From positions 1 to 57,334 of the forward strand of contig JACZRV010000009.1 in the NCBI GenBank assembly GCA_022574555.1: 57,334 nucleotides of DNA, given 5' to 3'. This DNA comes from SAR324 cluster bacterium (GTDB lineage: Bacteria > SAR324 > JACQKK01). Shown here one piece after another: positions 1 to 8,319 of the stretch. A program made the translations under genes and the position numbers. The stretch's first letter is position 1, and each line of letters begins with the position of its first letter. The notes under the pieces were generated by a model. That model ran no database searches and had not been told where the DNA came from. It saw only the letters and a program-made list of their open reading frames with translations.

Positions 1-107
1 CGTACCGTGCCGATGTACCAGGAGTGTGCACCGCAACTCTCGCGAAAACGGGCCAGGGACGGCACGACGCGGTAGCTCCTTGGCCCCCCTGCATGGAGCA
101 GACAACC

Positions 108-767
108 ATGGCGCCAAGGAAGGCAGCACGCCAGGCGGTGCTCGGGAAGGACCGCCGCTTCCGGAAGATCAGCAATCATCACTCGTCCGAGGCTTTGGAG
201 CGTCACGGGAAAAGGCGTCTCTTCGAATGGGGCAGACGCCTTGAACTGGTCGCAGGGAAGAAGCTCTTCGTCGCCCAAAGCGAGGAGGAAATGCACCTGG
301 TGTTCGACCTGGCGGTGTTCTCGCGGCGCTTGGTTGAATCTCCGGCCATCGAGCGGTACCGGCGGACGGCCGGGCTGCAGGAAAACTCGGAGGAACAGGC
401 CGTGCTCGATGCGATGTGCGATGCGCGGTTCGCGTTCCTCGTCGTCATGGAACGCCATCCGGACGCCGGATTGATCGCGCGAGACATCCTGCTTGACGAA
501 GACCTGTGGTTGATGGACGAATCGCTGGAAGAGACTGCCGAGGAAGGGACAGCCGTTGCCACAAGGTTGTTCAAACCCGACGAGTTCCACATGACCACGG
601 GCGTACTGGTGCCCTTGGACGAGCCCCTGCTGTCGGAGGTGGAACGGGTTTTCCCACAGCGCGAGCGAAACCCAAACCTGGCCGCGGGCAAGAATCCCAG
701 GCTGATCGAGTGTGTCTACAAGGCAGCCATCACCAGCGGGAACATGGAACGGGTGGCCTTCCAATGA
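108..767 (+). CDS. hypothetical protein
   Basis: I do not recognise this 219-residue protein. The ATG at 108 is preferred because a GGAG lies about nine bases upstream; the frame stays open further upstream to the window edge. The start is basic (many Lys/Arg in the first 50 residues), followed by an acidic, probably alpha-helical middle and no signal peptide or membrane segment, so it is probably cytoplasmic. It has no same-strand operon partner inside the window; the next gene starts 220 bases downstream. Coding is supported by length and by the absence of a better frame. No function is proposed. Confidence 0.6.
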   Translation: MAPRKAARQAVLGKDRRFRKISNHHSSEALERHGKRRLFEWGRRLELVAGKKLFVAQSEEEMHLVFDLAVFSRRLVESPAIERYRRTAGLQENSEEQAVLDAMCDARFAFLVVMERHPDAGLIARDILLDEDLWLMDESLEETAEEGTAVATRLFKPDEFHMTTGVLVPLDEPLLSEVERVFPQRERNPNLAAGKNPRLIECVYKAAITSGNMERVAFQ

Positions 768-806
768 TCTTCCACCTGCCTGAGCATCTGGTCGGTTTCT
801 GATAAC

Positions 807-820
807 CCGGTTAGAACCGG
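807..820. repeat. short inverted repeat after gene 1
   Basis: CCGGTT and AACCGG flank a two-base centre just after the first gene. It is too short and lacks a T-run, so terminator function is uncertain. The rest of the 768-986 gap holds a 15-base string (CGGGGTGTTCCGGGT, 872-886) that recurs at 2231-2245. Confidence 0.3.
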
Positions 821-986
821 AAGAATCCCTGGCCAGGCTCGGCGACAGGGCGTTGAGGGCGCATATGACGCCGGGGTGTTCCGGGTATCCAGGGGTCGAC
901 GATGCCGTCGTCCCGCACTTCCGATGTGGCGTGATGCGTGCTGCCGTAGGCTAACATTCACTCAGCTTGTAACATATGGAGTCCTC

Positions 987-1835
987 ATGAAATTGTTTCG
1001 TTTTGGTGCCCCTGGAGGCGAAAAACCCGGCATCGAACTGGATGACGGCACCCGGCTGGACGTGTCGGGCCACATCGGCGATTACACGCCGGAATTCTTC
1101 GCGGCGGGGGGTATGGAGCGGGTCGCCGGAATCGCCGCCGATAGGGGGGATTGCCCGACGGTCGGCGCCGGCGAGCGGTTCGGCCCACCCGTGGCGCGTC
1201 CCCACAAGTTCATCGCCATCGGCCAGAACTACCGCAAGCACGTGGAGGAGGTCGGGCGGCCCATGCCCGAGGAACCGGCGGTATTCACCAAGCTGACCTC
1301 GTGCATCGTCGGCCCCAACGATGACGTGATCGTGCCCCGTGCCTCCACGCAACTGGACTACGAGGTCGAACTGGCCTTCGTGATGGGGCGCCGGGCGCGC
1401 TACCTGGCCTCCGAGGCGGAGTCCCTGGCTCACATCGCCGGGCTGACCATCTGCAACGACGTCAGCGAGCGGGTCTTCCAACTGGAAAGAGGCGGTCAGT
1501 GGGTCAAGGGCAAGAGCTGCGACACCTTCGGCCCCCTGGGACCCTACCTGGTGCCCATCGGGGAGACCGATCCGGGCAACCTGGCCCTGCGGCTTTCGGT
1601 CAACGGTGAATCCCGGCAGGACAGCAGCACGGGCGACATGATCTTCGCCGTGCCCTACCTGGTCTGGTACTTGAGCCAGTTCTTCACCCTGGAACCCGGC
1701 GACGTGGTGACCACGGGCACCCCCAGCGGCGTGGCCATCGGCGACAACGATTATACCTGGCTCAAGGCGGGGGACACCATGGAACTCACCATCGACGGGC
1801 TGGGCACGCAGAAGCAGACGGTGCGGGCCGCATGA
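987..1835 (+). CDS. fumarylacetoacetate hydrolase family protein
   Basis: A 282-residue member of the FAH superfamily (hydratases, decarboxylases and C-C hydrolases acting on 2-oxo acids from aromatic or sugar acid breakdown). Visible family marks are the GQNYRKHVEE region near residue 77, the metal-binding stretch DYEVELAFVMG (acidic ligands), the KSCDTFGPLGPYLV segment and TTGTPSGVAIG near the C-terminus. The ATG at 987 is chosen because GGAG sits 5 bases upstream; the open frame extends upstream but without family similarity. It stands alone and converges on the ferredoxin gene, with six bases between the stop codons. The substrate cannot be read from sequence. Family assignment is firm. 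Confidence 0.92.
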   Translation: MKLFRFGAPGGEKPGIELDDGTRLDVSGHIGDYTPEFFAAGGMERVAGIAADRGDCPTVGAGERFGPPVARPHKFIAIGQNYRKHVEEVGRPMPEEPAVFTKLTSCIVGPNDDVIVPRASTQLDYEVELAFVMGRRARYLASEAESLAHIAGLTICNDVSERVFQLERGGQWVKGKSCDTFGPLGPYLVPIGETDPGNLALRLSVNGESRQDSSTGDMIFAVPYLVWYLSQFFTLEPGDVVTTGTPSGVAIGDNDYTWLKAGDTMELTIDGLGTQKQTVRAA

Positions 1836-1841
1836 GCGGCC

Positions 1842-2222
1842 CTATTTCGATCTCGAAAGAGGATTGACGGCGAACTCCTGGGGGTGGGGCTGGGGGTTGC
1901 CGGAGTGGATGTGGTCGATCAGGTCGTCGATCTTGTCGGCGGTGACTCCCCGGTACCACTTGCCCTGGGGATAGCAGAGCGCCGTGGGTCCTTCCTGGCA
2001 CATGCGCAGGCATCCGACCTTGGTGCGATAGATCTTGGCCTCCCGCATGCGGGGATAGAGCGCCTTGATCTTGGCCTTGAGGGCTATCCAGGCCGCGTCG
2101 CCCACCTCCGGCGTGCAGCAATCGGGGCCGGTGCAGAGGAAGAAGTGGGTCTCGTACTGGCCGATGCCGTACAGCCCGGCGATCTCGGTGAGGGATTTGC
2201 CTTCATGGCCGGCCTTCGCCAT
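1842..2222 (-). CDS. thioredoxin-like [2Fe-2S] ferredoxin
   Basis: A 126-residue protein with the NuoE/Shethna-type thioredoxin-like ferredoxin fold. Candidate cluster ligands are the cysteines in CTGPDCC (around residue 30) and CLRMC (around residue 71), followed by the family's EGPTALCYP stretch and a C-terminal helix. It should carry one [2Fe-2S] cluster and act as a small cytoplasmic electron carrier. A GAGGAAAC Shine-Dalgarno lies just before the ATG. It lies downstream of apt and a small gene on the same strand, about 120 bases away, so co-transcription is possible. No redox partner is adjacent. Confidence 0.85.
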   Translation of the reverse strand: MAKAGHEGKSLTEIAGLYGIGQYETHFFLCTGPDCCTPEVGDAAWIALKAKIKALYPRMREAKIYRTKVGCLRMCQEGPTALCYPQGKWYRGVTADKIDDLIDHIHSGNPQPHPQEFAVNPLSRSK

Positions 2223-2316
2223 CGTTTCCTCGGGGTGTTCCGGGTTAGGACCAGTCTGTGGGTTGGATCCGCCGGCGAACGCGGATGAACATGGATTAGG
2301 CTTGGGACTTGAGATT

Positions 2317-2344
2317 CAGGACTCAAGCCTCAGGACTCAAGCCT
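2317..2344. repeat. tandem duplication, 14 bp x 2
   Basis: CAGGACTCAAGCCT occurs twice head to tail, running into the 3' end of the small gene at 2344. It is preceded by a related GACTTGAG that can pair with CTCAAG. One of many unrelated short tandem duplications in this window. Confidence 0.9.
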
Positions 2345-2580
2345 CACGTGTGACGGCGCAGCCACTCCAGCACGAGGCGGGTTTCCCGTTCTTCGAACTG
2401 GCCCTGTTCCAACCTACCTGCTTCGTACCCCCTCCGCAAATAGTGGAGCTTGGCCAGCCATTCCCTCTCGCCGCCGCAGCGGCTCCATCCCCCTTCCGTA
2501 TTGTTGACCAGACGTTCGTACTCCGCCTCATCGATCAGGAACGGGTTTTCCCCGGAGAGGGGCAGCAGATTGATGGCCAA
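2344..2580 (-). CDS. small hypothetical protein downstream of apt
   Basis: A 78-residue soluble, charged, helical protein (pattern RLVNN, EREWLAKLHYLRRGYEAG, EERETRLVLEWLRR). It starts with TTG three bases after the apt stop codon, and the last codons of apt supply a GGGAGA Shine-Dalgarno, so it looks translationally coupled to apt. I do not recognise the family. Its stop lies in the 14-bp duplication. The dense, charged composition and operon spacing support a real gene. Confidence 0.6.
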   Translation of the reverse strand: MAINLLPLSGENPFLIDEAEYERLVNNTEGGWSRCGGEREWLAKLHYLRRGYEAGRLEQGQFEERETRLVLEWLRRHT

Positions 2581-2583
2581 AGT

Positions 2584-3108
2584 CTATTCTCCCGCGAATT
2601 CGATGAGACGGAAGCAGGAATAGTCTTGCAGCAATTCCCGGCCCTTCAGGTCGGTCAGTTCCACCAGGCAGGCCACTCCGGCCACCTCGGCCCCGGTCTG
2701 TTCGACCAGATCGCACGCCGCCCGCATGGTACCGCCGGTGGCGATCAAATCGTCCACTACCAGCACACGCATGCCCTTCCGCAGCGCATTGGAATGGACC
2801 TCCAGGCGATCCGTACCGTATTCGAGGGTGTACTCGACCCCCAGTTTTTCACCGGGCAGCTTGCCCGCCTTTCGCATGGGGACGAACCCGACGCCCAGCT
2901 CGAGGGCGATGGGCGCGGCGACGATGAATCCTCGGGACTCGATGCCGGCCACCATGTCCACCTTCGCGTCGCGAAATTCATGGGCCATGGCGATCACGGA
3001 TTCCTTGAATCCGGCGGGGTGCAGAAAGAGGGTGGTCAGGTCCCGGAACATGATCCCCGGCTTGGGGAAATCAGGGATGGTGCGGATCAGATTTTTCAGA
3101 TGCTCCAT
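2584..3108 (-). CDS. apt: adenine phosphoribosyltransferase
   Basis: A 174-residue type I phosphoribosyltransferase converting adenine and PRPP to AMP in purine salvage. The PRPP-binding loop VVDDLIATGGT is at about residues 122-132, and the N-terminal IRTIPDFPKPGIMFRDLTTL and the ESRGF segment are typical of Apt. Length matches the family. The ATG is preceded by the pilZ gene about 60 bases away on the same strand, and a small coupled gene follows. Assignment is secure. Confidence 0.97.
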   Translation of the reverse strand: MEHLKNLIRTIPDFPKPGIMFRDLTTLFLHPAGFKESVIAMAHEFRDAKVDMVAGIESRGFIVAAPIALELGVGFVPMRKAGKLPGEKLGVEYTLEYGTDRLEVHSNALRKGMRVLVVDDLIATGGTMRAACDLVEQTGAEVAGVACLVELTDLKGRELLQDYSCFRLIEFAGE

Positions 3109-3171
3109 GCCGTTGGCCGCTCCGCCGTAGGTTTTTCTGTCAATCCATCCCAGATTGCGGCTGGCCGGCTG

Positions 3172-4326
3172 TTATTGAGCCGACGAGGCGCGCTGCGTCC
3201 CGCCATGCATCCGCTCCTCGTGAATCTGGAGAAATTTGCTCAGCTTGAGCCGATTCAACTCCTTGAGGCCACTGAGACGGAGATGGATCTGGGTTGACTT
3301 GGGTGAAAGGGCGACGACGTCGATGATTTCGGCCACCAGATCGTCCTTGATCTGTGCCTCGGGCAGGCGGAATACGATCAAGTCGCCCTCCACGGGCTTG
3401 TGATCGCCCTGCTCGGCGATGATGCTCAATCCGCTCAGACTCACATCGCGAGTCCGGCCATCCATGGAATATTGTGATTCATCCCGGCGAAATACCCGGT
3501 GCCTCTTTTCGGCCGCGATCTCCTGCTTGATGACGAAGAATTGCAGGGGCAGGTCAACCGGGATGCGGGGTGCATCGCGATAGAGCAGCTTGTGGATCGA
3601 GCTCGTATGCTCCATCCTCACAGCCTTGATCCCGTCTCCCGTCTGACCCAACAACTTGGCACTGAACTCGTACTCCGCATCGTTTTCGCGGGAGACCTTG
3701 AAGTTGAGACTGGGGAATGCGGACAATGATACCGGCTTGCCCTTGGCCGTTGGCGGGCGAATGAAAAAGGTTTCCTCTCCCAACCCCAACAGAGTCGTTA
3801 CATAACGCACCGATCGTTTGGGATGTGTGATGACGCATTGCATTTTCATTCCCGGCGCCAGCATACGCGTACTTGTGAAAGGATTGCGGGGGTTGGAAAA
3901 TCCATATCCCAATCGCTGCCGCAGCTTGGGCACTCGTTTCACCGCGGGATGGTCCGGGTGTTTGGAGCAGAAATTTCCCACCTTCGTTTCAAATAGCGTG
4001 CGCATCGAGAGGAGGGGAACCACCTCGGTGGGGTCTTCGCTTTCTACGAGGGTTTCCAGCAGTTCCTTTTCGGCTTGACCGAGGTTGGCCTCGGAGAGCA
4101 AAAGCCTGAGACGCGCATGCTCCCGGAGCAGGGCCTTTTTGCGCAACCGTTTGCGTCTGGTGTAGTAGAGGTAGCCGGAGACGACAGCGATCGCCAACAA
4201 CAGAGCGACGAATATGCCCAAAAAGACGGGATTGCCGCTGGAGCCCTCTTGCTGGAATTTGAGTGCCCCCAGATCGAGGTTGATGGCAATATCTAGAAAA
4301 AATATGGTGCGGTTCATGGTAATCAT
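3172..4326 (-). CDS. membrane-anchored PilZ-domain protein
   Basis: A 384-residue protein with one transmembrane helix at about residues 33-53 (FLGIFVALLLAIAVVSGYLY) followed by a basic stop-transfer stretch and a coiled helical region. A C-terminal PilZ domain carries the c-di-GMP-type motifs: an Arg-rich RHRVFRRDES stretch near residue 277 and DVSLSGLS near residue 297. By family it would bind cyclic di-GMP at the inner membrane and relay it to motility, secretion or surface structures. The overall plan, membrane anchor plus YcgR-like N-domain plus PilZ, is visible. The nadD gene diverges from it with a 64-base gap. Confidence 0.85.
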   Translation of the reverse strand: MITMNRTIFFLDIAINLDLGALKFQQEGSSGNPVFLGIFVALLLAIAVVSGYLYYTRRKRLRKKALLREHARLRLLLSEANLGQAEKELLETLVESEDPTEVVPLLSMRTLFETKVGNFCSKHPDHPAVKRVPKLRQRLGYGFSNPRNPFTSTRMLAPGMKMQCVITHPKRSVRYVTTLLGLGEETFFIRPPTAKGKPVSLSAFPSLNFKVSRENDAEYEFSAKLLGQTGDGIKAVRMEHTSSIHKLLYRDAPRIPVDLPLQFFVIKQEIAAEKRHRVFRRDESQYSMDGRTRDVSLSGLSIIAEQGDHKPVEGDLIVFRLPEAQIKDDLVAEIIDVVALSPKSTQIHLRLSGLKELNRLKLSKFLQIHEERMHGGTQRASSAQ

Positions 4327-4390
4327 TTGTATGTCGATTCGTTACCGCTCAATCTGACCATCATAAACCTTTGTTCCTGCCAAAGAAACG

Positions 4391-5101
4391 GTGCAAAACC
4401 TACACCGCCCTATCTATGGAATTTTCGGGGGGTCGTTCGACCCTGTACACCAAGGTCACCTGGACTTCGTCCATGGAATTCTATCATCGGGAATGATCGA
4501 CCACCTGTGCGTGATTCCGGCGAATCGTTCCCCCTTCAAGGACGATCCTGGCTTCCTGCCCGCAGGGGTTCGGCTGGCAATGATACGGCAGGCGGTGGAT
4601 GGCATGGCCCGCGTTTCGGTTTTGGATTTGGAAATCCGCCGGCCTGGGCCATCGTATAGCCTTGATACGCTTTTGGTGCTGGCCTCAACGTATCCTGCCG
4701 CCCGCTTGAAACTGATCATGGGGCACGATGCGTTTCAGGGGTTCCCCGGTTGGTTCGGTGCCAGCGCCATCCTGGAACGGGCGGACCTGATCGTCATTCA
4801 TCGTCAATCGGGGAGCCATGCCTTGCCGGGGGATCCATCCGCTTGGATTCGTTACCTCCCGCCGGAGTGGGGGGGGCGCGTAAAACCCCATCCACCTGAC
4901 CGGTTGATCACCACGGAAGGAAGAGTGCTCGTGGAGCGCATCGTTCTCTCCACCACTTCCATCTCGTCCACCCAAATCCGCGAACGACACCGCTGGGAAT
5001 ATATACCGGTGGCAGCGCGTGCAATTTTCGATTCGTACCGGGTCCATGCGGATTGCCGGCTGCCGCACGGAGTCAATCATCGAATTAATGGACAACCGTG
5101 A
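4391..5101 (+). CDS. nadD: nicotinate-nucleotide adenylyltransferase
   Basis: A 236-residue nucleotidyltransferase that adenylates nicotinate mononucleotide to deamido-NAD. The N-terminal GIFGGSFDPVHQGH holds the HxGH-type motif and the C-terminal SISSTQIRE is the ISSTxIR signature. It starts with GTG at 4391. Its stop codon overlaps the GTG of rlmH (GTGA), implying coupled translation. In many bacteria rsfS sits between nadD and rlmH; it is absent here. Confidence 0.95.
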   Translation: MQNLHRPIYGIFGGSFDPVHQGHLDFVHGILSSGMIDHLCVIPANRSPFKDDPGFLPAGVRLAMIRQAVDGMARVSVLDLEIRRPGPSYSLDTLLVLASTYPAARLKLIMGHDAFQGFPGWFGASAILERADLIVIHRQSGSHALPGDPSAWIRYLPPEWGGRVKPHPPDRLITTEGRVLVERIVLSTTSISSTQIRERHRWEYIPVAARAIFDSYRVHADCRLPHGVNHRINGQP

Positions 5102-5562
5102 AACGGTTGCGTGTGCTTTGGGTCGGCAAGACCGATAAGGGCTTTCCGCAAGCGGGAATGGACTACTACCTGAAACGGATCAGACCCTTGGAGCCCATCG
5201 ACTGCATCGAGGTCAAGTCTGCCCATCATTCGGGACGAAACCAGCAGCACGGGGTGCGCACAGAAAGTGAAGCGATCCTCAAGCGGCTTTCCCGCAGCGA
5301 AACCGTGGCATTGCTGGATCAATCGGGAAAGCTGTGGTCATCCGAATATTTCGCCCAATGGTTACAGCAGGTGATTGTCAATAGCGTCACATTCGTTATC
5401 GGCGGGGCTTTCGGCGTGGACCGAGCGGTTAATGCACGCGCCGATGTGACCATTTCTCTCTCCCGTCTCACGATGCCACATCAACTCGCGCGTATCGTTT
5501 TGCTGGAACAAATTTACCGGGGGCTCACATTGCGGGCCGGACATGGCTACCACCACGTATGA
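5098..5562 (+). CDS. rlmH: 23S rRNA pseudouridine-1915 N3-methyltransferase
   Basis: A 154-residue SPOUT methyltransferase that modifies pseudouridine 1915 in helix 69 of 23S rRNA. Seen directly: the knot region FVIGGAFGVDRAV, the LSRLTMPHQLARIVLLEQIYRG block and the C-terminal GHGYHH, all characteristic of RlmH. Length matches the usual 155. The GTG start overlaps the nadD stop by four bases. A stretch around 5361-5375 recurs in the downstream non-coding region at 5731-5745. Confidence 0.97.
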   Translation: MKRLRVLWVGKTDKGFPQAGMDYYLKRIRPLEPIDCIEVKSAHHSGRNQQHGVRTESEAILKRLSRSETVALLDQSGKLWSSEYFAQWLQQVIVNSVTFVIGGAFGVDRAVNARADVTISLSRLTMPHQLARIVLLEQIYRGLTLRAGHGYHHV

Positions 5563-5933
5563 AACCATCAGTATGGTATCAAAGATCGCGGCATATGAAA
5601 CCGGGACAAAACCAGATACTGCTTACCGTCTAATTTTGGGATTGGGGGATGGATGACGACGCCTGCTGATTCAGCTGCCGGTGGCAGCATCGGTGGTGTG
5701 TCGCAGGAAACCTAATCCATTCGAGTAATCGTTACAGCAGGTGATCCGTAAAGTTGAAATTCGCCGGCTCGGTGCTTGCTGCGAGGAAATGGACTTCCTA
5801 ATTGAAGTTACACCGGCGCCGGTTCCGTACAGCAGCAACTTTTCCTCGCATCACCGAGAGATCGATGCGGGAAAATGGATAGTGCGCCCGGAAAATATTG
5901 CCGGGCGCAGCAATACGCAACACCGGAATGTTT
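5563..5933. other. 371-bp gap without a recognisable gene
   Basis: No credible coding frame is seen. It holds a six-base-stem hairpin at 5674-5688 (GCTGCC/GGCAGC), a copy of GTTACAGCAGGTGAT at 5731-5745 that matches rlmH 5361-5375, and a perfect 12-base palindrome ACCGGCGCCGGT at 5812-5823. It ends with the terminator-like hairpin listed separately. It could be decayed sequence or an untranslated RNA; nothing decides between these. Confidence 0.5.
5883..5909 (-). terminator. terminator-like hairpin after the HTH/AbrB-like gene
   Basis: A perfect nine-base stem (TGCGCCCGG with CCGGGCGCA) and nine-base loop lie 25 bases beyond the stop codon of the minus-strand gene. On that strand a weak T-rich stretch follows after eight bases, so it may be a terminator or only a stabilising 3' hairpin. 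Confidence 0.45.
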
Positions 5934-6296
5934 CTACATCTTCACCAGCGATACGGTCTTGCCCCGCACCGCTACCTTCAGGAAATCCCCAGGCTTCATC
6001 CCTGCCCGCATGAGGGGCTCTTGGGGGACGTTTACGCCAAATGAACTGCCCTTCCCGCGACGCTTGACTTCAACTTTTTCGATCCGCTTGCGGCCTTTTT
6101 TGCCCAACCCTTCAGGTTTATAGGGAGGTACTGGCTTGCCGGTGGTTTGAGATGCCTTGACGAGCCGATTGTTGAGGGTAAAGGTCGTTTTGAAACCCAA
6201 TGTCTTGGCAATTTCCTTTTGTGTATTGCCTTCCCGTGCCAATTTTTCTACCTGGGACAATAATTGAAGCGCCGCTTCGTTGTTTCCTTTTGCCAT
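5934..6296 (-). CDS. small HTH plus AbrB-like DNA-binding protein
   Basis: A 120-residue basic protein. Residues 1-50 look like a helix-turn-helix (VEKLAREGNTQKEIAKTLGF is the usual 'wait, then enter the groove' pattern). After a Lys/Pro/Gly-rich linker, residues 85-120 resemble a swapped-hairpin AbrB/MazE half (FGVNVPQEPLMRAGMKPGD followed by a short strand). The combination suggests a transcription regulator or chromosomal DNA-binding protein. The start has AAGGGA just upstream. A perfect inverted repeat at 6331-6348 lies 35 bases upstream and could be its own operator. The gene is isolated in a gene-poor stretch. The AbrB reading is an inference from pattern only. Confidence 0.7.
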   Translation of the reverse strand: MAKGNNEAALQLLSQVEKLAREGNTQKEIAKTLGFKTTFTLNNRLVKASQTTGKPVPPYKPEGLGKKGRKRIEKVEVKRRGKGSSFGVNVPQEPLMRAGMKPGDFLKVAVRGKTVSLVKM

Positions 6297-6330
6297 TTTT
6301 CCCTTAACGATAATTGAGAATTACGCGAAT

Positions 6331-6348
6331 GGGAGTGTCAGCACTCCC
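6331..6348. promoter_or_regulatory. inverted repeat upstream of the HTH/AbrB-like gene
   Basis: GGGAGTG and CACTCCC are a perfect seven-base inverted repeat around TCAG, about 35 bases before the gene's ATG. It fits a dimeric-repressor operator or a leader hairpin. No convincing -35/-10 pair was identified beside it. Confidence 0.35.
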
Positions 6349-7206
6349 GCCTTCAAGAGGATCGGTCGGTTCGTACTCAATCCAGAGAAGGCACATCCTA
6401 CATGGGTCTTTAATATCATTGCCGAAAAGGGTATGCAACGAAAATGTTAATAGTTTTGAAAGTAAGGTAAATTAATCGATGCGGGTGTGCCTGATCGACG
6501 CACTTCCAGTCGTCAGGCACATCTTGCAATGGGCCGAAATTAATTTGCCGATATTGGGTCCCAATGATTCCGCGCTCGATTTCCACCCCGAAATAAGCCG
6601 AACAGATAGCAAATACAGTGGAAAGGCTCATGTGCGGAGGGGTAAATGCCGCGCCCAGGAATAGTAACGGCGCCGTAAATATAGATGTAGCGTCAACCGG
6701 GCTTCGGAAAATGCGCATGGCTGGAGTATCCGGCTGCGGAAAACCCAATCCGGCGCAATATGATAAATGACACCAATGTGACGGTGGGGATTCAATATAA
6801 TGGTCTCTATGGTCCCACTCAAGCCAACGCCTGTAGATTCTCGCGGATGGCGGATTCGGCCACGAGACCAAGCCCTTTATTCCTGGACCGGTTTTCGACG
6901 CGCGGATGGCGGACGATCGACAAGTTTCCGGTGGATTCCGCTCGGGAAACCTGTTATTCGAGGTTAGCGATGGAATAGGGGGCAGACGAAGAATTCTTCG
7001 GGGGATTACATGGGGCACCCAAATCGCCACTGCCGCGGCCGGCATCCGCCGCAAAGAGGCGGCGAATTCCGTAGGCACCAAGCGACGGATGCCCGATTTG
7101 ATTTTCACACTGTATTCCCCTTCACCGAAAGCAGCCGCAATTTAATGGCGTTATCGGTTATGCGCAACCACGTATGATTTCAACAATTCCAATTCGAAGA
7201 GGAAAA
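6349..7206. other. gene-poor 0.86-kb stretch
   Basis: No recognisable gene on either strand. A 230-codon minus-strand frame exists (6416-7108) but its Pro/Arg/Ser-rich product shows no domain pattern. The base composition is more AT-rich than the flanks. The only clear structure is the hairpin at 6486-6521. The stretch may be decayed coding DNA. It ends at the start region of the isochorismatase-like gene. Confidence 0.5.
6486..6521. other. strong intergenic hairpin
   Basis: TGTGCCTGA pairs perfectly with TCAGGCACA; inside, CGAC pairs with GTCG beyond a single bulged T, leaving a nine-base loop. The 13-pair stem has no T-run on either side, so it is not a typical terminator. It may belong to a small RNA or a mobile-element remnant. 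Confidence 0.4.
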
Positions 7207-8076
7207 ATGGAAGGCAACACGAGAAGCGAAGGGCTTAACGTAACCTGTGCCCACAATCACGATTCCGCCGAGAACCATCCCACCCGCCGCGCCCTGCTGA
7301 AAGCGGGCATGGCTGCGGGAGTCGCGGGCGCCGCGGCCGTGGCGGTGGGACGGGCCGGGCGGACGGCCGAGGCGGCCGGCAAGGGCAAGTATGCCGACCC
7401 GAAGAACCCGGCCCTACCACCTTCCAACATGGTGCTGGACAAAAAGCGCACGGCGGTGGTGATCACCGATCCGCAGGTGGATTTCCTCAGCCCCAAGGGC
7501 GTGACCTGGGGGGTGGTTGGCAAGTCGGTGACAGAAAATAACACGGTGGCCAATATCGGTCGGCTGATGGCGGCGGCCAAGCAGACCGGCATGCTCCTGG
7601 CGATTTCTCCACATTACTATTATCCCACGGATAAAGGATGGAAGTTCATGGGGGGTCTGGAAAAGCTGATGCACAAGATCGGCATGTTCAACCGCAAGAG
7701 CCCATATACCATGGAGGGATTCGAAAATTCCGGGGCGGACTTCATGCCCGAGTACAAAAAATACATTCACGACAACAAGACCATCATCACCTCTCCCCAC
7801 AAGGTGTATGGGCCTGAGCAAAACGATCTGGTATTGCAATTGCGCAAGAACCATATCGATCAGGTAATCCTGGCGGGCATGTCCGCCAACCTGTGCGTGG
7901 AATCCCATCTGCGCGAGCTGCTTGAAATGGGCTTCGAGGTGGCGGTGGTGCGGGACGCCACCGCGGCGGCGCAACTGCCGGAGGGCGACGGTTACCTGGC
8001 GGCCATCATCAATTTCCGCTTCATCGCCAATGCCCTGTGGACCACCGACGAGGCGGTAAAGCGCATACTCAGCTGA
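7207..8076 (+). CDS. Tat-exported isochorismatase-like hydrolase
   Basis: A 289-residue cysteine-hydrolase family protein (isochorismatase/nicotinamidase fold). Expected catalytic residues are visible: Asp in VVITDPQVDF, a Lys in TSPHKVYG, and the nucleophile Cys in GMSANLCVESH. The N-terminus has a twin-arginine signal (TRRALLKAG followed by a long Ala/Gly/Val stretch to AEAAG), so it should act folded in the periplasm, which is unusual for this family. The ATG at 7207 is preferred because AAGAGG precedes it. It is followed by a strong terminator and stands alone. The substrate is unknown. Confidence 0.9.
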   Translation: MEGNTRSEGLNVTCAHNHDSAENHPTRRALLKAGMAAGVAGAAAVAVGRAGRTAEAAGKGKYADPKNPALPPSNMVLDKKRTAVVITDPQVDFLSPKGVTWGVVGKSVTENNTVANIGRLMAAAKQTGMLLAISPHYYYPTDKGWKFMGGLEKLMHKIGMFNRKSPYTMEGFENSGADFMPEYKKYIHDNKTIITSPHKVYGPEQNDLVLQLRKNHIDQVILAGMSANLCVESHLRELLEMGFEVAVVRDATAAAQLPEGDGYLAAIINFRFIANALWTTDEAVKRILS

Positions 8077-8135
8077 TCGTTCGGTAATGTATCGAGAGTT
8101 GTGTCCGGGAGGCGCCGCGCGAATTCCTGCCGATC

Positions 8136-8168
8136 ATAGGCGCACTCCTCTTGGGGTGCGCCTATTTT
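8136..8168 (+). terminator. rho-independent terminator
   Basis: ATAGGCGCAC pairs perfectly with GTGCGCCTAT, with three more inner pairs around a TCTT loop, followed by TTTT. It lies 60 bases after the isochorismatase-like stop codon. Confidence 0.75.
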
Positions 8169-8319
8169 GTGGATGCCCGAACCCCAGCGAGCCCAACCGA
8201 ATCGAGGGGGACGTGACACGGCCCTGTCGGGGCGGTCCCGACGCTACCGCCCCTCCCGCGCCATCCTGCATGATCGAGGTCAGGCGAGGCCACGCCTTCC
8301 GCCGGGAACCCGGGGACCG

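Noticed and set aside
2065..3297. Plus-strand frame of 410 codons
   Set aside because: Runs opposite the ferredoxin, small gene, apt and part of the PilZ gene; composition is that of a reverse shadow.
6416..7108. Minus-strand frame of 230 codons in the gene-poor stretch
   Set aside because: Pro/Ser/Arg-rich product with no start signal or domain pattern; kept only as part of the gap description.
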